This document shows, piece by piece, positions 1 to 12,268 of a DNA stretch of 64,000 bases. The DNA is from Sipunculus nudus (Eukaryota; Annelida; Sipuncula; Golfingiida; Sipunculidae). How positions within the stretch are numbered: the first letter of the stretch is position 1; every line of letters starts with the position of its first letter. Where the stretch lies: assembly GCA_026874595.1 (NCBI GenBank), contig CM049316.1:32965339-33029338 (forward strand). Direction: 5' to 3'. The position numbers were made by a program, and so were the translations under genes. The notes beneath the pieces were generated by a model. That model had not been told where the DNA came from, did no database searches, and saw only the letters and a program-made list of their open reading frames with translations.

Positions 1-517
1 GCCTGATTAACATTAAGATTTAATACTCCGCCGCCTGCCATTGCACTTCATATCACCTTCACAAGACAACGGAGTTCGGTGATGACAGTTTATCCAATGA
101 AACAGGCTATAAGTTCCCTCTACTCTGCGTTTACTAAACGGGACAGATCCACAGGGACGTCCTTGGCATGACTCGATAATGGCATGTGAAACAGGCTGGT
201 GGTACCAGGGAAATGCGGGCCTCAGAATTTTCAATGAAAACGACGAATTCCATTAGCCTCAACATATTTACTGTCAGTACGTTATAATACTTCACGGCGG
301 CCATAATGAGAGCTTCCGTGTGTGATTAGAGCGCGATGTCTTTACATAAGAATGCTCTTAATTATATATTATATCCCCGGATTCCAAAATGTCCCTGTTA
401 ATTTTGTTAAGATAGATATAAACATAACATGTTACGCCCTCCTCAAATATTTTGGTACTATATGTATTCAAGAATACATGCACAGTGATTTCATTAAATG
501 ATCAGAGATACATAGGG
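1..517. other. Non-coding stretch, no gene recognised
   Basis: A minus-strand open frame at 13-234 has slightly more balanced base composition than its surroundings, but it shows no motif I recognise and the window edge cuts its context. It could be part of an exon or chance. Nothing else supports a gene here. Confidence 0.4.
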
Positions 518-549
518 AATGATGAGAATGATGAGAATGATGAGAATGA
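518..549. repeat. 9-bp minisatellite, about 3.5 copies
   Basis: The unit AATGATGAG is repeated three times perfectly and then decays into AATGAACAG. It is a short simple tandem repeat in non-coding DNA, with no sign of function. Confidence 0.85.
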
Positions 550-1650
550 ACAGTTAATGTTTATAAGATCGTACTTGAGAGATTGCAGATGTCCACTCAT
601 ATACGTACCTTAGACATCGGGCGTAATTTTGTTAAGGGCTTCAACTCCCTTATTGACGTTAGTGACGTAAGCTCTGAAAGTTCCCATACCTGTCAACCTC
701 TATTCACGTGTTATGTCATGTACGTCAAAATAATGTAAGCGATTATGAATGAGTTAGGCAAAATAATTTTATACGTCAAAGCCATATATTGTATCCTGTT
801 ATGTGTGATGAACATTAATGTTATAAAGCTGAAATGACAATATATTAATAAATTAAAGTAAATAGTTTTTATACCCGGCCAGATTGCTTTCAACGATAAA
901 TTTGAGTGATGGTCCTAAAGAAAACCTAGCTTAGTTGTACAATAACAACTCTGTCCTACAATGTCTTAAATATTAAATACCACCGGTGTATTGTTCGTGT
1001 AGGTAATTAGGGCCCAGAGCAAGTCCTGAAATAAAGAACATGAAAGCTTTGGCAATGCAAGGACACTTTGCAAAATCTGGATACTAATGAGGGTTAGAAT
1101 CAGGACAGGGCCCCCGACGTAAGGTTCTAGTAGATGAACCTAGTCCATCGTCGGAGGGTCATTATTTTAATCTAGAGGTAAAGTTACTGCTTTAAGTAAA
1201 ACGAAAGTTGCTTCTTTCAGTTCTTGAAGGAAGCCCAATGCAGGACCAGCGTTTTATAGGAAACGGTGCATGCTACTCCCATGAATTCTGAAGACTCCAA
1301 ATGTACACTTTTCTGCGGAGTACTTCAGGCCACAGCTTATTTACCATACCCACCATTTACTATATACCCAAAGAATAAAATAAAAGAAAGAATATACAAT
1401 GTATAATACTTCTCCTTTGTCCTACTTATGAAAGAAGGGTAACAATATTGTTCTCCTCTTAACAGGCCTCATGCATGTGATAAATATTATTGACGATGTT
1501 ACTCCTTGCACTTTGCCCTCTCGGGCCCATACACTTTAAGTAGTTAGTAGGTTTATTCGTTTTACATATGAATGTAGCTAATGGTACCGGCCATTACCTC
1601 ATGTGTGGAGAGGACGCGTGCTTGTTGTATGTTCTTTGGCCAGGGGTCTT
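550..1650. other. Non-coding stretch, no gene recognised
   Basis: AT-rich, with stops in all frames. A minus-strand frame at 711-893 is a run of hydrophobic codons in AT-rich DNA and looks like chance. Two closely spaced CRE-like half sites (TGACGT at about 654 and 662) are present but have no promoter context. Confidence 0.45.
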
Positions 1651-1725
1651 AGTTCCAAAGATCAGTCCGAACGGGACGCGAACCAAAAACCGAGTCCGAC
1701 AATAACCACTACACCACAATACTTC
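1650..1725 (-). repeat. tRNA-like SINE head or tRNA pseudogene
   Basis: Read on the minus strand, 1706-1716 gives TGGTGTAGTGG, a textbook RNA polymerase III A box, and 1674-1684 gives GGTTCGCGTCC, one or two changes from the B-box consensus GGTTCGANNCC. The A-to-B spacing (about 20 nt between boxes) is tRNA-like. The bases that should pair in the T and acceptor stems do not, so this is not a working tRNA; a tRNA-derived SINE head or decayed tRNA copy fits better. No poly(A) or simple-repeat tail was identified. Confidence 0.5.
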
Positions 1726-2227
1726 ATAATATAAAACAGGAGCATTCTACCATTCTTATCCTGTGATTCTTTATATATCATGGTAACACGCAGTCAGGTA
1801 AAGCAGACGCCAATAAGTGTGTTTGGAACCATTTCTAATCACCAATGCTACACTTTGACTAAATAAACTACCTTATTGTTTATGTCCATTACAGCAAATC
1901 AGTATGTGCATCTGGGCATAGTCCAGCATCGGTTCATCTAAGTGCCACACATCGGGAATATCCGTTTACCTTCTCAAAAGGAGGGTATTATTAACCTTCA
2001 CAAACTTGTGGGCTTGTAAATTTGAAAATGGTGATTCAATCTCTATGAATTTGAATTCAGATGTGAATATTTAACAGTTTTTTGTTTTATATTGGGGGGG
2101 GGTGTATTTTTGCCTGCAAAGTTACAGCCACCGCTGAGGAAGCTGATTGTAAAACACTGCAGAGTAAAATGTATAAAAGTCAGGTTTTTGAGGAGTTATA
2201 CTCTCTATGGAATGCCGTTTAATTTAT
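1726..2227. other. Non-coding stretch with a G9 run
   Basis: AT-rich intergenic or intronic sequence. A run of nine or so G lies at about 2094-2102. No gene or repeat was identified. Confidence 0.4.
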
Positions 2228-2560
2228 CTTGACTTTATTTTAAGATTATCATGAACAATAAACTAGAAGTTCAGTTGAATGCCACATAATGCCTGTTTCT
2301 CCTTTATGCTTGACTGGTCTGAGGGATTTTACGTAAATCTCTAGGGTAAAACTGAACATGGTTATTAGTTTTTTTTCTTTTGTAAGTTCTATATCCCCCG
2401 CGTGCCTCGTAAATCTGATAGATATACCTGATACTCTCCTCCAGTGGAGTTCGTTCACAGTTGACTGCACCCGTGCCGCATGATTTGCAAGAAAAATTAT
2501 CAGCAGTCCGTCACCTTCTTATTTATTGTGTATATACATGTAACTAAAAAGCTTAATTTG
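2228..2560. repeat. Diverged repeat cassette A
   Basis: This segment aligns with 2839-3245 over several blocks: the start around CAATAAACTAGA...GTTCAGTT, the middle block AAGTTCTATATCCCCC, and the block GATAATAT-like ACCTGAT...CTCTCC that runs into GTCACCTTCTTAT. The copies differ at many positions and by indels of tens of bases, so the duplication is old. Its 3' half (from 2411) is also the beginning of the recent 1.56-kb tandem unit. I cannot name the repeat family. Confidence 0.7.
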
Positions 2561-3972
2561 TTTTGATCTTCATGTCTAGAAAAATCTTGCCCACGATTCA
2601 TATGCCTTGTAATTCCTAATATATTGTTTGCCTTGGCGAAGGAATGCACATTATTCCGGGTGATTCTGGGATTTTTTTTTTTTTTGCCAGAAAAAGATCC
2701 TGAAGAGGATTTGATAGATTAAATGTTTGCCCATCGGTGGGTCTAGAGGCTAAGCCAATGCTTAGGGAGTTGGTTTTGAAGCATAAGAAAATTTGAAATA
2801 AAAAAATCTGGCTGTGCATGGGGTGGTGTTTAGTTTGTCTTGATTTTATTTAAAACTATCATGACCAATAAACTAGATGTTCAGTTAAATTTAACATAAG
2901 AAAGACTTGATCGTAAATGCATTTTGTTTTTGTTTAATTAATTCAAGTTTTTAACCGGAAACGGTCACATGCTCTATCTGAAGCCTGCCTGGTCGGGTGG
3001 ATTTCACGCAAATCTAACCAAGGCTATTAGCTTTCTTCTTTTATTTATAAGTTCTATATCCCCCTCGAGCCGCGTAAATTCTGATAAATATACCTGATCC
3101 TCTCCCCCGATGGTGTTCACTCACGGGTGAGTGATATACACGTGTCGCATGACTGCACCCATGCCACTTTATTTGCAAAACAAGGCTCTGCGGGCCGTCA
3201 CCTTCTTATATATGGTCTGTTGGACCTTGTGTGTATTGCTTCCTTTAAGGCAAAACCAAAAGAAATAGGCAAAAAGAGTGGGGAGTTGATAGAACAGGAA
3301 GGTTTCCCTTTCACTGCAAGAGGGTAGCTCATTCTACATTTATATCCTACGAAAACCAAACAATGGAGTCTCTAAGGTCATCAGCCAGGCTACATTTATC
3401 AAGGATGCAGTTTTCCTCACTGTGTTCACGTCCGGTCAACATTTTTCATTTGCGTAGGGATGTCCTGGAGGGCTCGATCCGATTTATAAAAATGGATTGG
3501 AGAGCCATTCTATCCGTTTCTGGGTACATGACATAGAGCGCATGTCCAATAGGATTGACTTCTCAAATGCACCTGGAGGATTCGTGCGCTTGTGGTTTAA
3601 ACTGTTTCCGGGGTAAAGTCTAAAGAATGGGGATACATTCATACTTCAGTGACCTGGCATCATTTCATGTGAGGATCAGCTATCCTATACATTCTTCTGG
3701 CTTACGAGGAGAAAATAATTTCTTGATGGACCATGCATGCAAAGAAAACGTGAATGGGACAATCCACAGTAGTACCGACAATAGGGCCCCCTCCCTTCTC
3801 CTCCCCGAATAAAGGACACCTTGTAAAAGTGTCCAAACAGCCCCCCGCCCCCCCCCCCCAGCACAAACATAAAACATTGACTCTACAATCATATTAAAAT
3901 TGTCTTCACTCCCATCACACATTCTGAAGCATATTATGTTCATTATACGAATATTATTTTTACTCATCTAAC
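2411..3972. repeat. 1.56-kb tandem duplication, copy 1
   Basis: This 1562-bp unit is followed immediately by an almost identical second copy. It contains the 3' part of cassette A, all of diverged cassette B (2839-3245), a T14 run near 2672 and a C-rich run near 3841-3859. Open frames inside it (3127-3327 and 3627-3812 on the plus strand, 3680-3967 on the minus strand) are short, overlap on both strands and have no recognised motif, so I do not call them genes. Copy 1 ends where the AAATCTGATAG start motif recurs at 3973. Confidence 0.95.
2839..3245. repeat. Diverged repeat cassette B
   Basis: This is the older partner of cassette A, offset by about 611-661 bp. Shared blocks include CAATAAACTAGATGTTCAGT, TAAGTTCTATATCCCCC and GTCACCTTCTTATATAT. 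It is repeated again inside the second tandem copy at about 4402-4808. Confidence 0.7.
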
Positions 3973-5535
3973 AAATCTGATAGATATACCTGATACTCTC
4001 CTCCAGTGGAGTTCGTTCACAGTTGACTGCACCCGTGCCGCATGATTTGCAAGAAAAATTATCAGCAGTCCGTCACCTTCTTATTTATTGTGTATATACA
4101 TGTAACTAAAAAGCTTAATTTGTTTTGATCTTCATGTCTAGAAAAATCTTGCCCACGATTCATATGCCTTGTAATTCCTAATATATTGTTTGCCTTGGCG
4201 AAGGAATGCACATTATTCCGGGTGATTCTGGGATTTTTTTTTTTTTTTGCCAGAAAAAGATCCTGAAGAGGATTTGATAGATTAAATGTTTGCCCATCGG
4301 TGGGTCTAGAGGCTAAGCCAATGCTTAGGGAGTTGGTTTTGAAGCATAAGAAAATTTGAAATAAAAAAATCTGGCTGTGCATGGGGTGGTGTTTAGTTTG
4401 TCTTGATTTTATTTAAAACTATCATGACCAATAAACTAGATGTTCAGTTAAATTTAACATAAGAAAGACTTGATCGTAAATGCATTTTGTTTTTGTTTAA
4501 TTAATTCAAGTTTTTAACCGGAAACGGTCACATGCTCTATCTGAAGCCTGCCTGGTCGGGTGGATTTCACGCAAATCTAACCAAGGCTATTAGCTTTCTT
4601 CTTTTATTTATAAGTTCTATATCCCCCTCGAGCCGCGTAAATTCTGATAAATATACCTGATCCTCTCCCCCGATGGTGTTCACTCACGGGTGAGTGATAT
4701 ACACGTGTCGCATGACTGCACCCATGCCACTTTATTTGCAAAACAAGGCTCTGCGGGCCGTCACCTTCTTATATATGGTCTGTTGGACCTTGTGTGTATT
4801 GCTTCCTTTAAGGCAAAACCAAAAGAAATAGGCAAAAAGAGTGGGGAGTTGATAGAACAGGAAGGTTTCCCTTTCACTGCAAGAGGGTAGCTCATTCTAC
4901 ATTTATATCCTACGAAAACCAAACAATGGAGTCTCTAAGGTCATCAGCCAGGCTACATTTATCAAGGATGCAGTTTTCCTCACTGTGTTCACGTCCGGTC
5001 AACATTTTTCATTTGCGTAGGGATGTCCTGGAGGGCTCGATCCGATTTATAAAAATGGATTGGAGAGCCATTCTATCCGTTTCTGGGTACATGACATAGA
5101 GCGCATGTCCAATAGGATTGACTTCTCAAATGCACCTGGAGGATTCGTGCGCTTGTGGTTTAAACTGTTTCCGGGGTAAAGTCTAAAGAATGGGGATACA
5201 TTCATACTTCAGTGACCTGGCATCATTTCATGTGAGGATCAGCTATCCTATACATTCTTCTGGCTTACGAGGAGAAAATAATTTCTTGATGGACCATGCA
5301 TGCAAAGAAAACGTGAATGGGACAATCCACAGTAGTACCGACAATAGGGCCCCCTCCCTTCTCCTCCCCGAATAAAGGACACCTTGTAAAAGTGTCCAAA
5401 CAGCCCCCCGCCCCCCCCCCCCAGCACAAACATAAAACATTGACTCTACAATCATATTAAAATTGTCTTCACTCCCATCACACATTCTGAAGCAAAATAT
5501 GTTCATTATACGAATATTATTTTTACTCATCTAAC
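3973..5535. repeat. 1.56-kb tandem duplication, copy 2
   Basis: This copy is 1563 bp and matches copy 1 with, by eye, only three differences: one extra T in the T run (15 versus 14) and two adjacent-region T-to-A changes near 5493-5495 (copy 1 reads AGCATATTATG, copy 2 AGCAAAATATG). Such near-identity over 1.5 kb of non-coding DNA means either a very recent unequal exchange or replication event, or two haplotypes laid end to end by the assembler. Confidence 0.95.
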
Positions 5536-7955
5536 AACACTTTATTTTATATTATTTACTTTTGACTTAAACATTCAAAATAGGCTAAAATTTATGATAA
5601 TTCGATGATTCAATTGACATTATAAAACCCTTATTTTCTAATCATTAAATGCATAAGTGGAAGACTTGGAAAATATGACGATACTTTAAACTGATCGATT
5701 GGATTATATTCAAATTAAACAATTATATGTTGGATAAAAAAAATAGTAACGAGAACACACCCTGAAACAAATGACATGGAATTCAGAGTTTTGTTTTAAA
5801 GATTTAGGATTGCAACAAGTCGTCAAAATATGTAACTTAATTTGCCAAGGATTGCGTTTATATATTTCAATTAAAAATTTCAAAGCTATGGTTTGATTAC
5901 ATTTCTTACGCAGCGTTTATACACTGCGGTCGTTCAAGCTCTTTTTTGTTTTAGCCGCTGCTAGGTATAGCTACCAGCTCCACGTTTTTAACCCACGACA
6001 ACCCAATCTCGTTGTTCTGAATACATTCTTCTGTCACAGGGCCAAGGATCAGATCAACGTGAGCGGGTCACGCGGGTTTAAAACTTAGAGTTGGATGCAC
6101 AATGCAGTGGCACGATCTCATTGGTCTGATTACAATTCTTAGCCTAATACCAGCCCTTGTGGTGAACTCCTGAGAATCTTGCTCTACCAAGCAGCGGTTA
6201 AAATGAAGATTTAGAACGTGTACGGTGTATAACCGCTGCGTGGGGAGTGCATGGTCCGATTCCCGTCTTAATACAATGGAACACCTGCTTACGATCATTC
6301 CTTTGCGGTAGACATTAAATCAAACCCGCATTGCCCGGCTATAATAGATTCCCAGCCCTGATAATTCATTCTTTCAAAAAGGCCACTTTCACATATTGCC
6401 TTTGTAATGCATTCCATAAAATTACATCCTCAGAAGTGTGTTCATTTCCTTCAAAGAGAAGGTCTCAAAGTTGTTCTTATTGATGAATCCACTCTGCAGA
6501 CATCGAGCAACTCGTAAGCTGTATGTCCTTTCCGTTCGATGATTATTTCAAAAATTATCATTGTAGCTTGTAAAATTCAGCTGACGAAGCTTTGTGATTT
6601 AACTGCGGTTTTTAAACTGGTATTACCTTTTGTGAGAGAAAAGCCAATCTACAGATAGATAGATTGATTGGCACCAGTCTTGTCTAACGCCACCTCACGA
6701 TTTACAATAAACACTCAACATTAGTGATTAATTGATTATATTAGCAAAACGACAACTGTACAAGGTACAAGTCTAAAGTGACAATTCATGTTTATGTTCG
6801 AATGTTTATTATGTTTCACTATATCACACACTGCTTCTTAATATCAACGTTTATTATTCATATAATGCCTTTACCATAGGTCATAACGTTCACCATTCAT
6901 CAAATATAAATATTACATTATATTACCAAACAGTTTTCCTTAACCATATACATGTACTGGTTATTGACACAGCGAACCTTCGGACATATATCGGCAAGGT
7001 TTAGCTGTAAATAAGCTACTAAATATTGACTTTTTTTCACATAACGCAAGTATTAGTAAACACAAAACAATGCCGGGCTACCTGTCATATATAATCTGGG
7101 ATATTGTCTCACTGAGCCCCGAGTGTTTTGTCGTTAGACTCAATTTAGAAGGGAGTTATACGGGTATCTTATATCTAGCGCTCGTTACCACGTTGTGTTT
7201 TATATCAGATTAGTTGCCTTCGGTTTGACAGGTAATTAAACCAAAACAAAGAAGAACGCCGCCGGTTCCTAAATCAGCACACACAGAGAAGAATTATATT
7301 CATCAATGATCCTCTTTGAAGCCTTCATTTACTGCTGTTACGATGTTTTTATTTTCTTTTGATTTTTATATCTTTTTTTTTCCCTATTTTCTTTTTACAT
7401 CTAACCATTAAGATGGGGTGACCTACAGGGTTCGAAATTATACTTCCTGTGCATAACACCCTGCTCGTTTCAACACACAGTTACACCCACACGCAAACAC
7501 ATTTATATATAATTAAACGATATATATAAACACATCAAATATGTAAAAACATATGTATTTTATATATTTTTATTTTATAAGTGTTAATAATATTATTGTA
7601 GTTGCTTTTAATGCATTGCCCCATTGGCATTAAAAATGCTTCTTGGTATATTAACTCAACTAAAGAAATATTCTCCGTGAACTTCCCTCAACTTATTTGC
7701 AAAGTTGCTTTTTCTTTAATCATAACTTTCAGTTAGTTTGGCAGTTGTAGATGTAGATTTATTCTTTTAGTATTTGAGTCATATTGAACGGTGATACTCG
7801 CAAAAATTGAACCCAACGAAACTAATTTAGCCTCGTTAATATAAAGTTAACCGAAGTATGTATATTAATGCAGGCGAGTCATGTTTGTTCCAATGAACAC
7901 GTTGCTCATAGACACAAAAGTAGATATTAATAATTTGTATTAAATACATATTTAC

Positions 7956-7960
<5 letters not shown>
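5536..7960. other. Non-coding stretch, no gene recognised
   Basis: AT-rich sequence with no convincing frame. At 6250-6265 a B-box-like GGTCCGATTCCCG is present, but no good A box lies upstream, so a tRNA-related origin is only a guess. The rest (6300-7960) shows poly-T and poly-A runs and nothing recognisable. Confidence 0.4.

Positions 7961-8019
<59 letters not shown>
7961..8019. repeat. (TA)n microsatellite
   Basis: About 29 uninterrupted TA dinucleotides. A second TA tract follows after a 64-bp unique spacer. Confidence 0.95.
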
Positions 8020-8021
<2 letters not shown>

Positions 8022-8081
8022 TCCCCTGCATGGTCGAGCACTTTAACTATAATGTATTGAAATTCTATGTGTATTACTTTG

Positions 8082-8082
<1 letters not shown>

Positions 8083-8121
<39 letters not shown>

Positions 8122-8125
8122 TATA
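8083..8125. repeat. (TA)n microsatellite, second tract
   Basis: TA repeat with a single C interruption near 8115. It is separated from the 7961-8019 tract by the unique spacer 8020-8082. Confidence 0.9.
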
Positions 8126-8465
8126 CGAATGTTTAATTTTTCTCAATGATATATTATTGATTAGACAAATATTTACACAACAATAAAGAAAAAATATACA
8201 CTAAAAATTAAAATGTATATTTGCATTTCTATCTTTATATATTAAGTCGATTCTTTAAAGAAGTTCTTATCATAAAAAATTTAAACCTGTTTCAAATAAA
8301 TACACTTAAATAAATGTTTGAATGCACTTCTAACGTTTAAATTAGAAAGCATTCTTAAATGAAGATATTGTAATAATGCATTAAATTTTGTAACAACCTG
8401 ACCCTGACAAATGATGATTTCTTTGTGAAAACTTTAATGTAATCCTTGTATTCTAAACTGTCTGC

Positions 8466-8840
8466 ATGGATAACGTTTGTGATCCACCTAATCGAGTTAC
8501 AATTGACAAATATGTTGTAAATGTTTACACCGGACCGGCGCTGATCTCCATGATGGTATCACAAAGGACAGAAAACCTGACAAGTCAGGTAGGTACATCT
8601 TCATATTTCAGATATTGCCATGGCAACACAGCTGCCCAATTTGTTCGACTGGCCGCATACTTTTGTGACACCGCTGAAAATGAAACTGGTTTCACCTTGA
8701 TATACGCCAGACGAGGCAATATCATAAACCTGACAATGCCAACGGAAAACGATGCATGTCTGAAGAGCGATCTGGCTAGAGAGAAAATTGCCTTTATCAG
8801 TACCCCTTCTTCCCCATCAACCTATATTATTCAAAACTAA
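8466..8840 (+). CDS. Uncharacterised 124-codon ORF, possible exon or gene relic
   Basis: An ATG-initiated frame runs 124 codons to TAA in a locally GC-richer island inside AT-rich DNA, with fairly balanced codon use. The product is soluble-looking, with four Cys (near residues 5, 51, 67 and 98), several N-x-S/T sequons and no membrane segment or signal peptide. I recognise no family. A strong splice-donor-like CAG/GTAGGT lies inside the frame at about 8588, so only the first part might be exonic. No core promoter is visible just upstream and no AATAAA just downstream. It may be a real small gene, a terminal exon, or a chance frame; I lean slightly towards a relic or exon. Confidence 0.25.
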   Translation: MDNVCDPPNRVTIDKYVVNVYTGPALISMMVSQRTENLTSQVGTSSYFRYCHGNTAAQFVRLAAYFCDTAENETGFTLIYARRGNIINLTMPTENDACLKSDLAREKIAFISTPSSPSTYIIQN

Positions 8841-9817
8841 ATCATGACCTCGCAGTTTAAAGGCCTCCTACGTCACTCAATGTGCGCGATCTGTGTTGTT
8901 TTTACTTAATTAAACGTGGATTGAATTCATGTTCACGGGTCCATAGAAAGATATATAATGGATTTCGCAAATCGTTGTGGCAGATGCGAACGGGTTTCTT
9001 ACCGCTCTGAACAGAGATAAAAAATGAAACCAAATGAATTGATTTCTGCCCGGTGTAACTCAACGCTCCTGCCGATCTATGACCTCTCAGATTTAAAATG
9101 TCATTGTTTCTTCGATATCCAATCCCGAACAGAAAACAGGCGTCGAATAGATTCAGCAAGCAGTCACAGATATAATCAACCGAGACTCAAAACTCTTCCC
9201 AGCAGAAATATTAAATTTATAAATAACCCATAAATATTAATTACACACGAAGTAAACTGAAATCATTCTGACAGCTTGTCCATCTTGTACGACCTCCCGC
9301 CTATGGACAACATTTCAACATTTTAACAATTCAGCTCTCTCCCCTGAACCAGCAACTCTTGCATCTTTACGATGCCATAAAATTCTGGAGCTAATGCTGG
9401 TTACAATACACATCTTTTAAGTATGAACAGTTTATGAGTAATATGTATTTAGTCATTATGTGTGTATATCTGCGAAATATCTTTACGACATTTATACACG
9501 TGTGTATCGCAGGGAAAAATTATGCGAATTGCAAATAACGCGTTGTTCACAAGCAGATATCACAAATCGAAGATTTTCCTCCCTTCAGATCAGTGTTTCT
9601 TCTTTCGTGTCTCTTGTTTTTTCAAGGCTGAAGTACGCAGTTTACTGCCTTGGTATGTCTTAACGCTACAAAGCACACAAACAAACCTTGCATAGGTTTA
9701 GGCTTTGGTAAATTGATACCATGCACTGCTCCAGAATCCTTTTGCTTGGAGGCATGTGCTTAAGAGGAAGCCGTTCCGTTATCTGACGTGTGTGAAATAA
9801 GATTAATCCCATTATTC
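8841..9817. other. Non-coding stretch, no gene recognised
   Basis: Several short frames overlap on both strands, starting at TTG codons and without motifs. No repeat family was recognised. Confidence 0.4.
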
Positions 9818-9874
9818 TGTTTTGTCTTATTTTCATAAATCCCATAATTCTTTTTATGAAAATAAGACAAAACA
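9818..9874. repeat. Perfect 22-bp inverted repeat (hairpin)
   Basis: The left arm 9818-9839 (TGTTTTGTCTTATTTTCATAA plus one A) is exactly complementary to the right arm 9853-9874, with a 13-nt loop. The arm is preceded by AATCCCATTATTCT and the loop carries nearly the same phrase, AATCCCATAATTCT, so the locus reads as leader-arm-leader-arm'. That pattern suggests a strand-switch duplication rather than a transposon end. A transcript would fold into a stable 22-bp stem. Confidence 0.9.
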
Positions 9875-10390
9875 TGCCAAGATCATGGTACCAGTTGTAT
9901 ATAATATGTGGGAACCGCTTGATTGCCGCCGATAGTAATCCAAACGGGTCAAACAAGGACAATAGGCAACAAACCAGATGAACCAGAGTTGTGCAAATGA
10001 CAAAAGATGGCGTTGCTTCAAATGCTCAAACCAACAACAACTAATTACATTATAACTTCCACACATACATATCAGCAACAGGTTTTTATTTATTGTCAAC
10101 ATACCGTGTTTACTAACAGATTACTGACATAAACAAGCTCATATGTCCGTCACAGGGGTGTTTTATGAACCTCCCTCAACAGAAATTACCTCAAATTCAT
10201 TCATATATACCCAGAGTACGGCAGAAATCACATAAGTTCAACAAATAAGATAGATGAATAGGGGGCTTTAAGTAACAGATTCAATTCAATTTCGCTAAAA
10301 ATTGGTGGGGCTGGAGATGTACTCAGAGTTTTTTTTTCTCTCAAATACAACAAGTACTTTTCAAGCTGCCGTAAGAAGAAGCCAGTAGAT
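9875..10390. other. Non-coding stretch, no gene recognised
   Basis: AT-rich sequence with no supported feature. Confidence 0.4.
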
Positions 10391-10665
10391 CTATTTTCGC
10401 GGCAGCGTATGCTGATCTATATCACACGTGGCCCAATAAAATGACCACGGAACGCGGCAATACCGTGTTGAGGGGGAATCTATGTGAGTGAGCTGCTTCA
10501 ATATTGTCCCGAGAGTCCCACAAACGACAAATAGATTACTTGCCCGGGGCTCCAGCGAAGTCTTTGCCGTTCCGTTTGCCCGGCCAAGCGACTCACAGAA
10601 GCGGTTATCGGAAAACAAAGTGGAAAAGCGGAATGCTAAAAACGTGACCCGCGGGAGCGTCATCT
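10391..10665. promoter_or_regulatory. CpG-rich patch, possible regulatory or exonic island
   Basis: I count about two dozen CpG dinucleotides in roughly 275 bp, clearly more than in the flanking AT-rich DNA. The patch includes CCCGGGG, CCGCGGG and GCCCGG. A minus-strand frame covers it (10391-10663) but shows no recognisable motif. Invertebrate genomes with mosaic methylation can retain CpG-rich exons or regulatory patches; which of these applies cannot be settled here. Confidence 0.3.
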
Positions 10666-11717
<1,052 letters not shown>

Positions 11718-11960
11718 CTACCGGTGCTCTGTTATGTGACACGGGCGTAACTCTTGTTATTACATTCCGTACTGGTTGAACTTTCGTTGTCATGTGGGCC
11801 TTGGGTTTTCACGCCTGGTAGTGGGTCACGTGATCACCCTGGTATGTGTACATACACAGGGAGGTCTTTCTAGAGAATTCTTAAAACGCATGTTTACTGT
11901 GGAGTAGGGTACTTTGTAGACTATTCGAGAAGTAGAAGGTTCCCGGCTTAGGGTGTGAAG

Positions 11961-11970
11961 GTATAAAAAG
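11961..11970 (+). promoter_or_regulatory. LTR TATA box
   Basis: GTATAAAAAG sits about 230 bp into the LTR. Transcription would start near 11990-11995. It marks the U3/R boundary of the retrotransposon. Confidence 0.7.
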
Positions 11971-12262
11971 GGCTGTTTTTAGAACCAGGGGTCAGACAGC
12001 AGAGCAGATACCAGAGGACGCAGAAGCGTGTGTCAGATTCTAAAGATCTTATCCGACGAATGCGGCAATTATAGATATTTCAAGAACTTTCCTGGATTTT
12101 ATACACTGGACTTCAGTTTACATTCTGTGTTGTTTCAAGAACGTTGTGTTCAGGTATTGTACCATTATCTTTCTGTGTGATCGTATTGACTTGTTGCTAT
12201 ACCGCTGTTTCACTGTATAATTGTATTGATTTAGTGTATTGTATTGTTAGGATTGTTTTAGG

Positions 12263-12268
12263 AATAAA
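12263..12268 (+). promoter_or_regulatory. LTR polyadenylation signal AATAAA
   Basis: AATAAA lies in the LTR about 270 nt after the predicted transcript start and before the U5 end, as required for 3'-LTR cleavage in retroelements. Confidence 0.6.

Noticed and set aside
3680-3967. Minus-strand frame with a Gly-rich run in the tandem duplication, also at 5243-5530
   Set aside because: The Gly run is the C-rich homopolymer read in reverse; overlapping frames on both strands and no motif.
6225-6275. GGTCCGATTCCCG, a B-box-like sequence
   Set aside because: No convincing A box upstream and no stems; not called as a tRNA.
7952-8146. Frame encoding Tyr-Ile repeats
   Set aside because: Translation of (TA)n only; the same applies to 11599-11793.
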